A stretch of 41,177 nucleotides of DNA from an uncultured Clostridia bacterium (GCA_948468225.1 CAOKHH010000013.1:1-41177); one strand, 5' to 3'; shown: positions 25,283 through 32,043, counted from the first letter of the stretch. Notes: generated by a model not told the origin, from the letters alone. Numbers and translations are program-made.

Positions 25283-26428
25283 ATGAGTACAGGTGTATGT
25301 TACATAACAACACAGGGAGCAATTTTATCAGCAAAAACCTTGCAAGGCAAAAAATTAGAAATAACAAAATTTACTGCAGGAGATGGATATTTAACAGATG
25401 ATAGCGTTGATGCAATAAAAGCTCTAACAAATTTAGTTAGTTCAAAAATATCATTTCCTGTAACAAATATTGTTAGAGATACAAATACAAGAGTAAAAGT
25501 GCAAGGTACTTTTAGAAATATTGATATTGCAGAAGCATTTTATTTTAGAGAATTAGGGTTATGGGCAATAGATCCTGATACAGTTTCTTTTGCATTAACT
25601 ACAGATACAGAAATAAACAGTACAAAAACATATTATACTTATAATTCTTCTACAGGAGAATATACAGCAGTTTCAAGTCCAGCTTTAGCAGATATTGGAA
25701 CATATTATGAAAGATCATATACAGAAGTGCTATTTTCATATATTAACTATGGAGATGTAGCAGAGTATATAAATAATTCAATTTCAGAGGTTCAGGAAAG
25801 GTTTTATACACAAAACATTGTTGTTGATAATGCAAGCAATGTTACAATTACAATAGATCCTTATGCTTCTTATGCTACAATAAGAGATTTACAACAAGCA
25901 GTTGATGATTTAGAGGAAGAAATAGACACTAAAATATCATCAGTTTATAAATATAAAGGTAGTGTAAATGCTTATAGTAATCTACCCACAACAGGACAAA
26001 AAGTAGGAGATGTATATAATATTGAAACAGCAGACTCAACACACGGAATTAAAGCTGGAGATAATGTTGCTTGGAATGGTACAAGCTGGGATTCGCTTGC
26101 AGGAACAATTGATCTATCTGCATACATTACATCAGAAACTGCAGCAAATACTTATGTTTCAAAATCAAGTTTAGCACCAAACGCAATGAATTTAACGCCT
26201 AATATGTTTATCCAAGATGGTGATTTATATAAATGCACTGTTACAAATACACAAGTAACAGCTTCAAGTTCCGTTTGGGTAGATATTTCAAAAGATACAA
26301 TGTCTATTGCAGAAGAGGCAGGTGTAAAAAGTTATGTTACAATAAATGCAGGAAGTTTTGAAATTTATGCCGATGCAGTTCCAAGTGCTAATATTACAGG
26401 AAGTTATATCATATTAGGAGGTGCATAA
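25283..26428 (+). CDS. Tail-collar fibre protein with TYY module (381 aa)
   Basis: GGAGGTAATTT precedes ATG 25283. The N-terminal TTQGAILSAKTLQGKKLEIT and the later FRNIDIAEAFYFRELGLWAI match the phage tail-collar fibre N-terminal domain. Within it lies a segment (about 106-146) of the same TYY type as in the major capsid protein. A short coiled coil (RDLQQAVDDLEEEIDTKISS) follows, then KYKGSVNAYSNLPTTGQKVG, a common fibre repeat. Its TAA (26426-26428) ends one base before the next gene, the DGR target, so the two likely form one tail-tip complex. Confidence 0.8.
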   Translation: MSTGVCYITTQGAILSAKTLQGKKLEITKFTAGDGYLTDDSVDAIKALTNLVSSKISFPVTNIVRDTNTRVKVQGTFRNIDIAEAFYFRELGLWAIDPDTVSFALTTDTEINSTKTYYTYNSSTGEYTAVSSPALADIGTYYERSYTEVLFSYINYGDVAEYINNSISEVQERFYTQNIVVDNASNVTITIDPYASYATIRDLQQAVDDLEEEIDTKISSVYKYKGSVNAYSNLPTTGQKVGDVYNIETADSTHGIKAGDNVAWNGTSWDSLAGTIDLSAYITSETAANTYVSKSSLAPNAMNLTPNMFIQDGDLYKCTVTNTQVTASSSVWVDISKDTMSIAEEAGVKSYVTINAGSFEIYADAVPSANITGSYIILGGA

Positions 26429-26429
26429 T

Positions 26430-27557
26430 ATGGGCTATGGGAGAACAAATTTAGCATTAGGGCCAATAAATGTACTAGCAAATAGAGTTAGACCTATTAT
26501 AATGGGTGTAAAAAGACAAATTTCATCTTCAGCTACAGCTTGGGAAAGAACAGATGGATCTATTGGGATGGTGGCCAATGCTACTCACGATGGAACAGCA
26601 GTACAAAACGACTTTGATACAGCACCAATTTATGCAGATATCTTAACAATGGATATATCAGCAAATGGCAATATTAATAGAAAATACGGAGATGCAGATT
26701 TTTCTTTCACGAATCCAGTAGGTTATATTGTAACTTATTTCCCAGAATTTTGGTACAAAAGATGGCAAGCAGATGGTTGGGAATACATACAAATAAGCAA
26801 TGTAGAACAAGAAGGTTTTGAATATTCAGAGCCTTTTTATATAGGAAGATATACTACAGGTGGTAATAGTTCGGCTGTTACTTGTAAGAGTGGCGTTTCA
26901 AGTTTTGTAAATATTTCTATTACTAATTTGAGAACATATAGTAAAAATGTTGGAGCAGGTTGGGGACTAATGGACATATGGAGATGGTCAATGCTTCAGC
27001 TTCTTTATTTAGTTGAGTATGCAGATTATAATAGTCAAGCAAAACTAGGCTATGGAAACTGTAGTACATCAGCACAAATAAATAATGGTGGTTGTGATAG
27101 TTTAGGAATGAAATCAGGTTGTTTAGCTAATGCTAAAGCAACAGCTGTGATATATAGAGGCGTTGAAAATCCATTCGGTAATATATGGCAATGGCTGGAT
27201 GGAATCAATATTGGAACAGGTAGAAAGTCGTGGGTATGTAAAGATAGAAGTCAATATGCATCCGATAAAACTTCTAGTCCATATATACAAATGAGTTATG
27301 CAGAGCCTTCGTCATACAGCTATATTAAAACTATGGGATACGATGCCAATAATCCTGCTATTCAAAGGGCAACTGCAACAGGAGGCTCCGACAGTACCTA
27401 CTGCCCAGACTACTTCAGTTCGAATGCTGGCTATTGTGTGTTTGTTGGTGGCTATTGGGGCAATGACTTGTACTGTGGTTTGTGGTGTGCTAATTACAAC
27501 AGTTCTTCGTACACTGGCACGAACATCGGCGGTCGCCTTCTTTTCATACCAGTATAG
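26430..27557 (+). CDS. DGR target: C-type-lectin-fold tail-tip protein (375 aa)
   Basis: I chose ATG 26430, seven bases after AGGAGG (26416-26421); the upstream GTG lies inside that site. The protein has a fibre-like N-terminus (ISSSATAWERTDGSIGMVAN), then PEFWYKRWQADGWEYIQISN and PFGNIWQWLDGINIGTGR near residue 247. That is the formylglycine-enzyme/C-type-lectin-like fold used by Mtd and other DGR target proteins. Its last 49 codons contain the variable repeat (27409-27539). Residues that differ from the template are 330, 338, 342, 344, 348, 361 and 363, all on the expected ligand-binding face. Position after the fibre gene suggests it is the phage receptor-binding tip. Confidence 0.88.
   Translation: MGYGRTNLALGPINVLANRVRPIIMGVKRQISSSATAWERTDGSIGMVANATHDGTAVQNDFDTAPIYADILTMDISANGNINRKYGDADFSFTNPVGYIVTYFPEFWYKRWQADGWEYIQISNVEQEGFEYSEPFYIGRYTTGGNSSAVTCKSGVSSFVNISITNLRTYSKNVGAGWGLMDIWRWSMLQLLYLVEYADYNSQAKLGYGNCSTSAQINNGGCDSLGMKSGCLANAKATAVIYRGVENPFGNIWQWLDGINIGTGRKSWVCKDRSQYASDKTSSPYIQMSYAEPSSYSYIKTMGYDANNPAIQRATATGGSDSTYCPDYFSSNAGYCVFVGGYWGNDLYCGLWCANYNSSSYTGTNIGGRLLFIPV
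27409..27539 (+). repeat. DGR variable repeat (VR)
   Basis: A 131 bp segment identical to the template repeat at 27683-27813 except at eight positions: 27418, 27442, 27453, 27459, 27471, 27510, 27516 and 27517. At each, the template has A (four A to G, four A to T). No C, G or T of the template differs. A GC-rich block (CATCGGCGGTCGCC, 27525-27538) at its 3' end fits the initiation-of-mutagenic-homology element. Beyond it the copies diverge. Confidence 0.93.
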
Positions 27558-27563
27558 TGGGGG

Positions 27564-27586
27564 TGTGGGGGCGACCAGCCTCCACA
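27564..27586 (+). promoter_or_regulatory. Post-VR hairpin, probable DGR target-recognition element
   Basis: An 8-bp stem (TGTGGGGG 27564-27571 with CCTCCACA 27579-27586, one G-U pair in RNA) has a 7-base loop. It lies seven bases after the target stop codon and is not followed by a T tract, so it is not a terminator. In the Bordetella phage DGR a hairpin or cruciform at this position is needed for efficient retrohoming. Confidence 0.7.
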
Positions 27587-27633
27587 GAAATTAACTGAAA
27601 TAAAGTGGAGTTATATTTATTTTAATTTTCTTT

Positions 27634-27639
27634 TATAAT
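27634..27639 (+). promoter_or_regulatory. Candidate -10 box for the template RNA
   Basis: TATAAT at 27634-27639 with only a weak -35 (TTATAT 27611-27616, 17-base spacer). It would start transcription near 27646, upstream of the template repeat. Tentative. Confidence 0.4.
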
Positions 27640-27953
27640 AGCCATAGGGGATTTGATGTGCGACAGCCCTCGTTTGCTGTTTACTACTTCAATTCGAATG
27701 CTGGCTATTGTGTGTATGTTGGTGGCAATTGGAGCAATGACTTGAACTGTGGTTTGTGGTGTGCTAATTACAACAGTTCTTCGAACACTAACACGAACAT
27801 CGGCGGTCGCCTTATTTTATATCAGATAAAATATAAATACTTGCACATCATTTTCCACAGCCCTTGCTGAAAATTAATCGCTCTGGATTAGCCTAGTAGT
27901 CCCATTATGGATCGAAAAGTTGGTAGATGATATAAAAGAAAAGAGAACCAGGT
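27640..27953 (+). ncRNA. DGR template RNA region (TR plus spacer)
   Basis: The space between target gene and reverse transcriptase holds the template repeat and a 140-base spacer leading into the RT gene. In known DGRs the template RNA with its downstream spacer is what the RT primes on and copies. Two similar short hairpins bracket the template repeat (27663-27679 and 27857-27869, both starting ACAGCCCT and ending TGCTG). No protein gene is supported here. The frame through the template repeat is open only because the repeat copies coding sequence. Confidence 0.75.
27683..27813 (+). repeat. DGR template repeat (TR)
   Basis: The unmutated copy of the VR with 31 adenines over 131 bp, eight of which are changed in the VR. 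The changed adenines sit at codon positions 1 or 2 of Asn (AAC, AAT), Ser (AGC) and Tyr (TAT) codons in the target frame, giving N to S, Y, G; Y to F; S to G. Asn-codon enrichment at variable sites is a known design feature of template repeats. Confidence 0.93.
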
Positions 27954-29009
27954 ATGAAAAGAAAAGGAAACATATATCAAAAAATATGTACTTTTGAAAA
28001 TTGCAAAGAAGCAATAATAAAGGCATCAAAGAATAAAAGGTATAGAAGTGATGTAAATTGTATTATTAACAATATCAACAAGTATGCAATGCAATTGAGT
28101 GAGATACTGAAGAACAAAAAATATACACCAAGCCCTTATATAGAAAAGAAAATCTATGACGGTGCAAATAAAAAAGAAAGGATAATTTATAAACCTAAAT
28201 TTTATCCTGATCAATGTGTACATTGGGCTTTAATGTTGCAAATAAAATCAATACTTACAAAAGGAATGTATGATTGGAGTTGTGCAGCAATAGAAGGTAG
28301 AGGTGTACATTATGGGGCAAGACATATAAAGAAGATACTTGTTAGAGATAGAAAAAACACAAAGTATTGCTTAAAATTGGATATAAAGAAATATTATCCA
28401 TCTATAAATAAAGAACTTCTAAAGAAAAAGTTTAGAAGATTAATAAAAGACTATGATGTTTTAAATTTAATAGATTCAATTATAGATAGTTCTGCAGATG
28501 GACTACCAATAGGAAATTTTACTTCACAATGGTTTGCAAATTTTAATCTTCAAGATTTGGATCACTATATAAAAGAACAATTAAAAGTAAAATATTATAT
28601 TCGCTATATGGATGATATGGTTTTATTCCATAGGAACAAAAAAGAACTTCACAAAATAAGAATAGCTGTAGATGAATTTTTACACAAAGAAGGTTTAAGA
28701 ATAAAAGAAAATTGGACATTATTCAAAGTAGATAGTAGGCCAATAGATTTTATGGGCTTTCGTTTTTACAGAGGATATACAACTTTAAGGCGAGGCATAT
28801 TCCTACGAATGAAACGCAGAATCAAAAGAATATATAAAAAAGGGAAAATAACACAAAATGATGCAGGTGCAGTAATGAGCTATCATGGATGGATAACTAA
28901 CTCTAATTCATATAAAATACATCAAAAATATGTAAGACCATACATAAATATGAAAGAATGTAAGCAAGTATTGAAAAATCAAAAGAAGATTCTAAAAAAA
29001 GACTTTTAA
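27954..29009 (+). CDS. DGR reverse transcriptase (351 aa)
   Basis: RT motifs in order: LDIKKYYPSI at 142-151, the DGR/retron-type GLPIGNFTSQWFANF at 183-197 with the diagnostic SQ, the catalytic YMDD in IRYMDDMVLF at 216-225, and IDFMGFRFYR at 264-273. It lacks maturase and endonuclease domains, as DGR RTs do. It reverse-transcribes the template RNA with errors at adenines; the cDNA replaces the VR. No Avd-like small helical gene is seen between VR and RT or just after RT, so the accessory protein is missing, encoded elsewhere or not recognised. A terminator overlaps its stop. Confidence 0.93.
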   Translation: MKRKGNIYQKICTFENCKEAIIKASKNKRYRSDVNCIINNINKYAMQLSEILKNKKYTPSPYIEKKIYDGANKKERIIYKPKFYPDQCVHWALMLQIKSILTKGMYDWSCAAIEGRGVHYGARHIKKILVRDRKNTKYCLKLDIKKYYPSINKELLKKKFRRLIKDYDVLNLIDSIIDSSADGLPIGNFTSQWFANFNLQDLDHYIKEQLKVKYYIRYMDDMVLFHRNKKELHKIRIAVDEFLHKEGLRIKENWTLFKVDSRPIDFMGFRFYRGYTTLRRGIFLRMKRRIKRIYKKGKITQNDAGAVMSYHGWITNSNSYKIHQKYVRPYINMKECKQVLKNQKKILKKDF

Positions 29010-29022
29010 TAGTCTTTTTTTT
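28995..29022 (+). terminator. Terminator overlapping the RT stop codon
   Basis: AAAAAAGACT (28995-29004) and AGTCTTTTTT (29011-29020) form a 10-bp stem whose loop holds the RT stop TAA; more T residues follow. It ends the target-TR-RT unit before the lysis genes. Confidence 0.8.
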
Positions 29023-29046
29023 ATTGAATCAGAAAGGATGGGTACA

Positions 29047-29292
29047 ATGGAACAAAATTTTGAAACAGAAGTATTAACAAGATTGACTAAAATTGAAACA
29101 AAACTTGATGATTATAAATCAGTAAAAGATAAATCTGATACAGCTTATACAATAGCAATCGAAAATCAAAAAGAAATAGAAGAAATTAATGAAAGAATAA
29201 AATGGATCACAAGGACTGTAGTAGCTGCAGTTATAACTGGAGTAATTGGAATAGGAATTGCACTATTAAAAAGTGGAATTGGAATCCATTAG
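29047..29292 (+). CDS. XhlA-like hemolysin / holin-associated protein (81 aa)
   Basis: I chose ATG 29047 because GAAAGG at 29032-29037 is nine bases upstream, while ATG 29038 has no spacing. The charged N-terminal coiled coil (TRLTKIETKLDDYKSVKDKS) is followed by one strong C-terminal membrane segment (VVAAVITGVIGIGIALLKSG). This is the layout of XhlA proteins, which sit before holin genes in PBSX-like phages and help lysis. Confidence 0.75.
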   Translation: MEQNFETEVLTRLTKIETKLDDYKSVKDKSDTAYTIAIENQKEIEEINERIKWITRTVVAAVITGVIGIGIALLKSGIGIH

Positions 29293-29307
29293 AAAGGAGG
29301 ATTTGCT

Positions 29308-29508
29308 ATGAGAAAAGCTTGGGATGATGTAAAATCGTTTGTAACAGTAGTAATGACAATAGGATTAGTGTTGTTGCTATTTATACCAAACTTAAATCCA
29401 CCTACAGAAATAATTGCATTATACTGTACAAGTTATGGATCGATAATGACATATTTCTTTACTAAAAAAGATGGTGGAAATACTGAAAATGCTGATAAAA
29501 GTGAGTAA
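29308..29508 (+). CDS. Holin (66 aa)
   Basis: AAAGGAGG precedes ATG 29308. Two hydrophobic segments (TVVMTIGLVLLLFIPN and EIIALYCTSYGSIMTYFF) with a charged C-terminal tail (KKDGGNTENADKSE) fit a small class II-type holin. It follows the XhlA-like gene and precedes the amidase, the standard lysis cassette. It would form membrane pores that release the endolysin. Confidence 0.75.
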   Translation: MRKAWDDVKSFVTVVMTIGLVLLLFIPNLNPPTEIIALYCTSYGSIMTYFFTKKDGGNTENADKSE

Positions 29509-29530
29509 ACAAACTATACTAACTTAAAAT

Positions 29531-29635
29531 AAAAATGGCTTAAAACGCAACATTGCAAGCCATTTTTTTAATACCAAGATAAATTTCTGGTATTTATATA
29601 AAACAGGAAGAAAATTTAAAAATCTTCCTGTTTTT
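29531..29635 (+). terminator. Three consecutive hairpins between holin and amidase
   Basis: Hairpin 1: AAAAATGGCTT (29531-29541) with AAGCCATTTTT (29557-29567), a typical terminator with TTT tail. Hairpin 2: AATACCA near 29571 with TGGTATT near 29588. Hairpin 3: AAACAGGAAGA (29601-29611) with TCTTCCTGTTT (29623-29633) plus T tail, a second terminator. The tandem arrangement separates holin from endolysin transcription. Confidence 0.75.
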
Positions 29636-29664
29636 CATTTTATAAAAGAAAGGAGCGATTTTTT

Positions 29665-29739
29665 ATGGAAGAAGAAATCGAATTGACTGAAGAAATGAAA
29701 CAAGAATTAACAAATGGAAAGGAAGAAGGTGAAGAATAA
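29665..29739 (+). CDS. Acidic 24-residue leader ORF before the amidase
   Basis: AAAGGAG at 29649-29655 and ATG 29665 open a 24-codon frame (product MEEEIELTEEMKQELTNGKE plus four residues) whose TAA overlaps the amidase ATG by one base. The strong site and the coupling to the amidase start suggest it is translated, either as a tiny protein or to bring ribosomes to the amidase start. No function recognised. Confidence 0.55.
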   Translation: MEEEIELTEEMKQELTNGKEEGEE

Positions 29740-30743
29740 TGGGAACAATGTCAAGTTTAGCACAAGGTGCTTATATTGCTCATTCTAACAATTATCAAAA
29801 AGGAAGAAATGGGCATAAAATTTGTAAATTTACTCCTCATATTATGGCAGGAATTTTAACAGGAAAACAATGTGCAGTTAATATTTTTCAAAAACCTAAT
29901 AGGATCGCATCAGCAAACTATTGTATAGGAAATGATGGAGATTTAGTATGCAATGTTTACGAAGAAGATAGAGCATACACATCAAGTTCAAGATCAAATG
30001 ATAATCAAGCAATTACAGTTGAAGTTTCTAATTGTGAAATTGGTGGAGAATGGAAAATTTCTGATGCTGCGTGGAATACTTTAGTTAAATTAGCAGTTGA
30101 TGTATGTAGAAGATATAATTTTAGGTTAGTTTATGATGGAACACCTAATGGAAGTCTAACAAGACATAATATGTTCGCCAATACATCTTGTCCTGGTAAA
30201 TATCTACAAAGTAGATTCCAAGAACTCGCAGATACAGTAAATGCTCAATTAGATGGTGGAAATATACCAGTTTCAAATCCAAATACAAGCAAAAAATCAA
30301 ATGAAGAAATTGCAAACGAAGTTATTGCTGGTAAATGGGGAAATGGATCTAACAGATTTAATAGATTAGCACAAGCAGGTTATGATGGAAATGCTATTCA
30401 AAATATTGTAAATCAAAAATTAGATGGATCAGTTTCAGCACCTAAACCAAGCAAAAAGTCTAATGAAACTATTGCACAAGAAGTAATAAATGGTGCTTGG
30501 GGTAATGGAGAAGATCGCAAAAATAAATTAAGTGCAGCAGGATACGATTACAATGTAATTCAATCAATAGTTAATCAAAAATTAGGGACAAAACCTGTTT
30601 CAAATAAAGAATCAAACGAAACAATAGCGAATGAAGTTATCCAAGGCAAATGGGGCAATGGACAAGACAGAAAAAACAAACTTATTGCAGCAGGGTATGA
30701 CTATAATGCTATACAAGCAATTGTAAATAGAAAATTGAAATAA
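29739..30743 (+). CDS. Endolysin: N-acetylmuramoyl-L-alanine amidase with three CW_7 repeats (334 aa)
   Basis: The N-terminal 170 residues have the fold and motifs of the amidase_2/PGRP-like family (HKICKFTPHIMAG, ...ITVEVSNCEIGGEWKISDAA, then TRHNMFANTSCPGKYLQ with H and C metal ligands). Three C-terminal repeats of about 45 residues follow, each with SNE.IA.EVI.G.WGNG.(D/N)R and AGYD.N.IQ.IVN.KL. This is the Cpl-7-like CW_7 cell-wall binding module. It cleaves the lactyl-alanine bond of peptidoglycan at lysis. The repeats are near-identical, indicating recent duplication. Confidence 0.92.
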   Translation: MGTMSSLAQGAYIAHSNNYQKGRNGHKICKFTPHIMAGILTGKQCAVNIFQKPNRIASANYCIGNDGDLVCNVYEEDRAYTSSSRSNDNQAITVEVSNCEIGGEWKISDAAWNTLVKLAVDVCRRYNFRLVYDGTPNGSLTRHNMFANTSCPGKYLQSRFQELADTVNAQLDGGNIPVSNPNTSKKSNEEIANEVIAGKWGNGSNRFNRLAQAGYDGNAIQNIVNQKLDGSVSAPKPSKKSNETIAQEVINGAWGNGEDRKNKLSAAGYDYNVIQSIVNQKLGTKPVSNKESNETIANEVIQGKWGNGQDRKNKLIAAGYDYNAIQAIVNRKLK

Positions 30744-30748
30744 TATAA

Positions 30749-30785
30749 AAGGGAGATTGTTTCTCCCTTATTGTATATTTTTTAA
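30749..30785 (+). terminator. Terminator after the endolysin gene
   Basis: AAGGGAGA (30749-30756) with TCTCCCTT (30762-30769), loop TTGTT, then ATTGTATATTTTTT. It also lies at the end of the convergent 57-aa gene. Confidence 0.8.
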
Positions 30786-30941
30786 TTTTTGTTGTATATT
30801 ATTAATAGAACTATAAAGTTCTGAAACAGAAGTATTTAATAAGTCTATATTCTTGATTTCATTAACACAGCTTTCAACAATATTTTTCTTATTAATCTTC
30901 TGTTTCTTTTTACTTTTGTATTCAATTAAAAAATTGCTCAT
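30768..30941 (-). CDS. Small basic protein coupled to the XRE regulator (57 aa)
   Basis: A 58-codon frame on the minus strand starts ATG at 30941, overlapping the XRE stop as ATGA. AAAGGA is upstream in the end of the XRE gene. The product is lysine-rich at the start (MSNFLIEYKSKKKQKINKKN) and helical afterwards (EIKNIDLLNTSVSELYSSIN). No family recognised. The ATGA overlap shows translational coupling, so it probably works with the regulator, for example as a co-regulator or as a toxin/antitoxin partner; this is inference. Confidence 0.6.
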   Translation of the reverse strand: MSNFLIEYKSKKKQKINKKNIVESCVNEIKNIDLLNTSVSELYSSINNIQQKLKNIQ

Positions 30942-31150
30942 TTTTTTGACTTTTCCTTTCTTACAATAATATCACCAGGTTCACATCCTAAAATCATACA
31001 CATTTTATCTAATGTATCAAATTTTATTCCAGTAGTAGTATTATCCATTAAATGAGACAGTGCTTGATAACCTCCTTCCATATTTTTTATAAACCAATAT
31101 TTTGTTTTCTTTTGTTCTTTTAGTATTTCATTTACTCTAACATATATCAT
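30938..31150 (-). CDS. XRE/Cro-type repressor (70 aa)
   Basis: I chose the ATG at 31150 because GGAGGTGATGAG is immediately upstream on the minus strand; the earlier in-frame ATG at 31168 lies before that site. The helix-turn-helix has KTKYWFIKNMEGGYQALSHL, then GIKFDTLDKMCMILGCEPGD, the typical Cro/CI C-terminal signature. It is divergent from a promoter carrying two inverted repeats (31202-31253) and thus likely controls that promoter. A second, related regulator lies at 40784-40993 in host DNA. Confidence 0.85.
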   Translation of the reverse strand: MIYVRVNEILKEQKKTKYWFIKNMEGGYQALSHLMDNTTTGIKFDTLDKMCMILGCEPGDIIVRKEKSKK

Positions 31151-31201
31151 CTCATCACCTCCCTTCATTATAGATATTGTAAAACAAACTATAATTTATT
31201 T

Positions 31202-31268
31202 TAACTGCAACATATTTGACTTAAAGCAGTTATACCTAATTTACAAAATAGGTGTGAAATGATATAAT
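31202..31268 (+). promoter_or_regulatory. Promoter with two operator-like inverted repeats
   Basis: TTTACA (31240-31245) and TATAAT (31263-31268) are 17 bases apart. A dyad TAACTGC/GCAGTTA (31202-31208 and 31226-31232) lies upstream, and a second dyad ACCTA/TAGGT (31234-31238 and 31249-31253) covers the -35. The divergent XRE protein is the natural candidate to bind them. Confidence 0.65.
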
Positions 31269-31303
31269 AATGCTGAATCAAAAAACAAAAGAGGTATTGT
31301 TAT

Positions 31304-31465
31304 ATGGAGAAAAATATTATTGAATCGTTGGATAATATAAATAAACTTATAGAAGAAAGAAAATATCAAGAGGCAAAAAACTATATAAAAAAGACAAAAG
31401 CAGAGATGTCAAATAAAAACAATCCATCCAGTTATATAGATGATCTAGTTGATAATTTAAAGTAA
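31304..31465 (+). CDS. Small acidic/basic helical protein (53 aa)
   Basis: ATG 31304 follows GAGGT and the promoter at 31240-31268. The product (MEKNIIESLDNINKLIEERK, then YQEAKNYIKKTKAEMSNKN) is a single charged helix pair with no membrane segment. It is divergent from the XRE gene, like a Cro- or antirepressor-type partner, but has no helix-turn-helix that I can see. No family recognised. Confidence 0.6.
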   Translation: MEKNIIESLDNINKLIEERKYQEAKNYIKKTKAEMSNKNNPSSYIDDLVDNLK

Positions 31466-31575
31466 AAGAATGTTAAGAAAAGTAGAAAAAAGTTGAACCT
31501 TAAAACTTATATGGGACAAGGAATGTATGTATTGATACCTAACACACATTATAGTTAATTTTATTTACATAATAT

Positions 31576-31583
31576 GGTATAAT
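31576..31583 (+). promoter_or_regulatory. Extended -10-type promoter for the 34-aa gene
   Basis: TATGGTATAAT (31573-31583) contains TG-N-TATAAT, an extended -10; the -35 region is weak (TTAATT near 31556). It is placed about 43 bases before ATG 31627. Confidence 0.45.
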
Positions 31584-31626
31584 TAGATAAGAGATATCTC
31601 CAAATTAAATTATAAGGAGGTTCAAT

Positions 31627-31731
31627 ATGGAATTAAATATATTTGACAAAATATTGTCACAGATATTCAAAAGATATACATATAAAATATATAGATGTGG
31701 TGTCCGAGATGGGTTTAATTGGAATGAATAA
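31627..31731 (+). CDS. 34-residue basic peptide at the prophage end
   Basis: AAGGAGG at 31615-31621 and ATG 31627 open a 34-codon frame (MELNIFDKILSQIFKRYTYK, then IYRCGVRDGFNWNE) with its own promoter-like -10. It is basic and has one Cys. The tandem 11-bp repeat begins at its stop codon. It may be a real small gene of the prophage or of the host edge. No function recognised. Confidence 0.5.
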   Translation: MELNIFDKILSQIFKRYTYKIYRCGVRDGFNWNE

Positions 31732-31751
31732 TTTGTTACTAATTTGTTACT
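31730..31751. repeat. Tandem 11-bp repeat near the probable attachment region
   Basis: AATTTGTTACT occurs twice in tandem (31730-31740 and 31741-31751), followed by AATAGG. Phage and host genes meet somewhere between the endolysin cassette and comM, so this could be part of attR (integrase-binding or crossover sites). The left end is outside the window, so no matching copy can be checked. Confidence 0.4.
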
Positions 31752-31789
31752 AATAGGTTGTAATTAGTAGGAATTAGATGTAATGAAAA

Positions 31790-31842
31790 ACAAGTCGCAA
31801 ACCATTGAAAAATCAATAAAAATTTGATTTTGGGCGACTTGT
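31790..31842. terminator. Long hairpin between prophage and comM
   Basis: ACAAGTCGC (31790-31798) and GCGACTTGT (31834-31842) form a perfect 9-bp outer stem, with an inner AAATCA/TGATTT pairing. TTAATTTTA follows and AATGAAAAA precedes, so it could terminate in either direction. The rest of 31752-31893 holds no gene that I can support. Confidence 0.55.
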
Positions 31843-31893
31843 TTAATTTTATGCTAAAAATACTAAAAGTCGAACTTTGTCGAATGAATTTGC

Positions 31894-31922
31894 TTGACAA
31901 ATAAAACAAACAATAATAATAT
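31894..31922 (+). promoter_or_regulatory. comM promoter
   Basis: TTGACA (31894-31899), 17-base spacer, TAATAT (31917-31922). A leader of about 115 bases precedes the comM ATG at 32044 and contains no supported gene. Confidence 0.6.
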
Positions 31923-32043
31923 ATGATAGAAGAATTATTAAATAATAATTTTAAATCTAAACGCAAACATTCTTGGTTGCAAAGTTAAAGTTTTTAAAAT
32001 TCAAAAAAATATCTAAACAAAAATCCAAAGAAGGAAAGAAAAA

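Noticed and set aside
27298..27594. Second reading frame overlapping the 3' end of the DGR target gene
   Set aside because: It lies in a shifted frame inside the VR gene and has no site or recognisable product.
27658..27870. Open reading frame of 70 codons through the template repeat
   Set aside because: It is open only because the template copies coding sequence of the target gene. No ribosome binding site, and in known DGRs this region works as RNA.
29038..29292. The 81-aa gene after the RT as the DGR accessory protein Avd
   Set aside because: Avd is a soluble helical bundle of about 125 aa. This product is shorter, has a C-terminal membrane segment and sits in the lysis cassette, so XhlA-like is the better reading.
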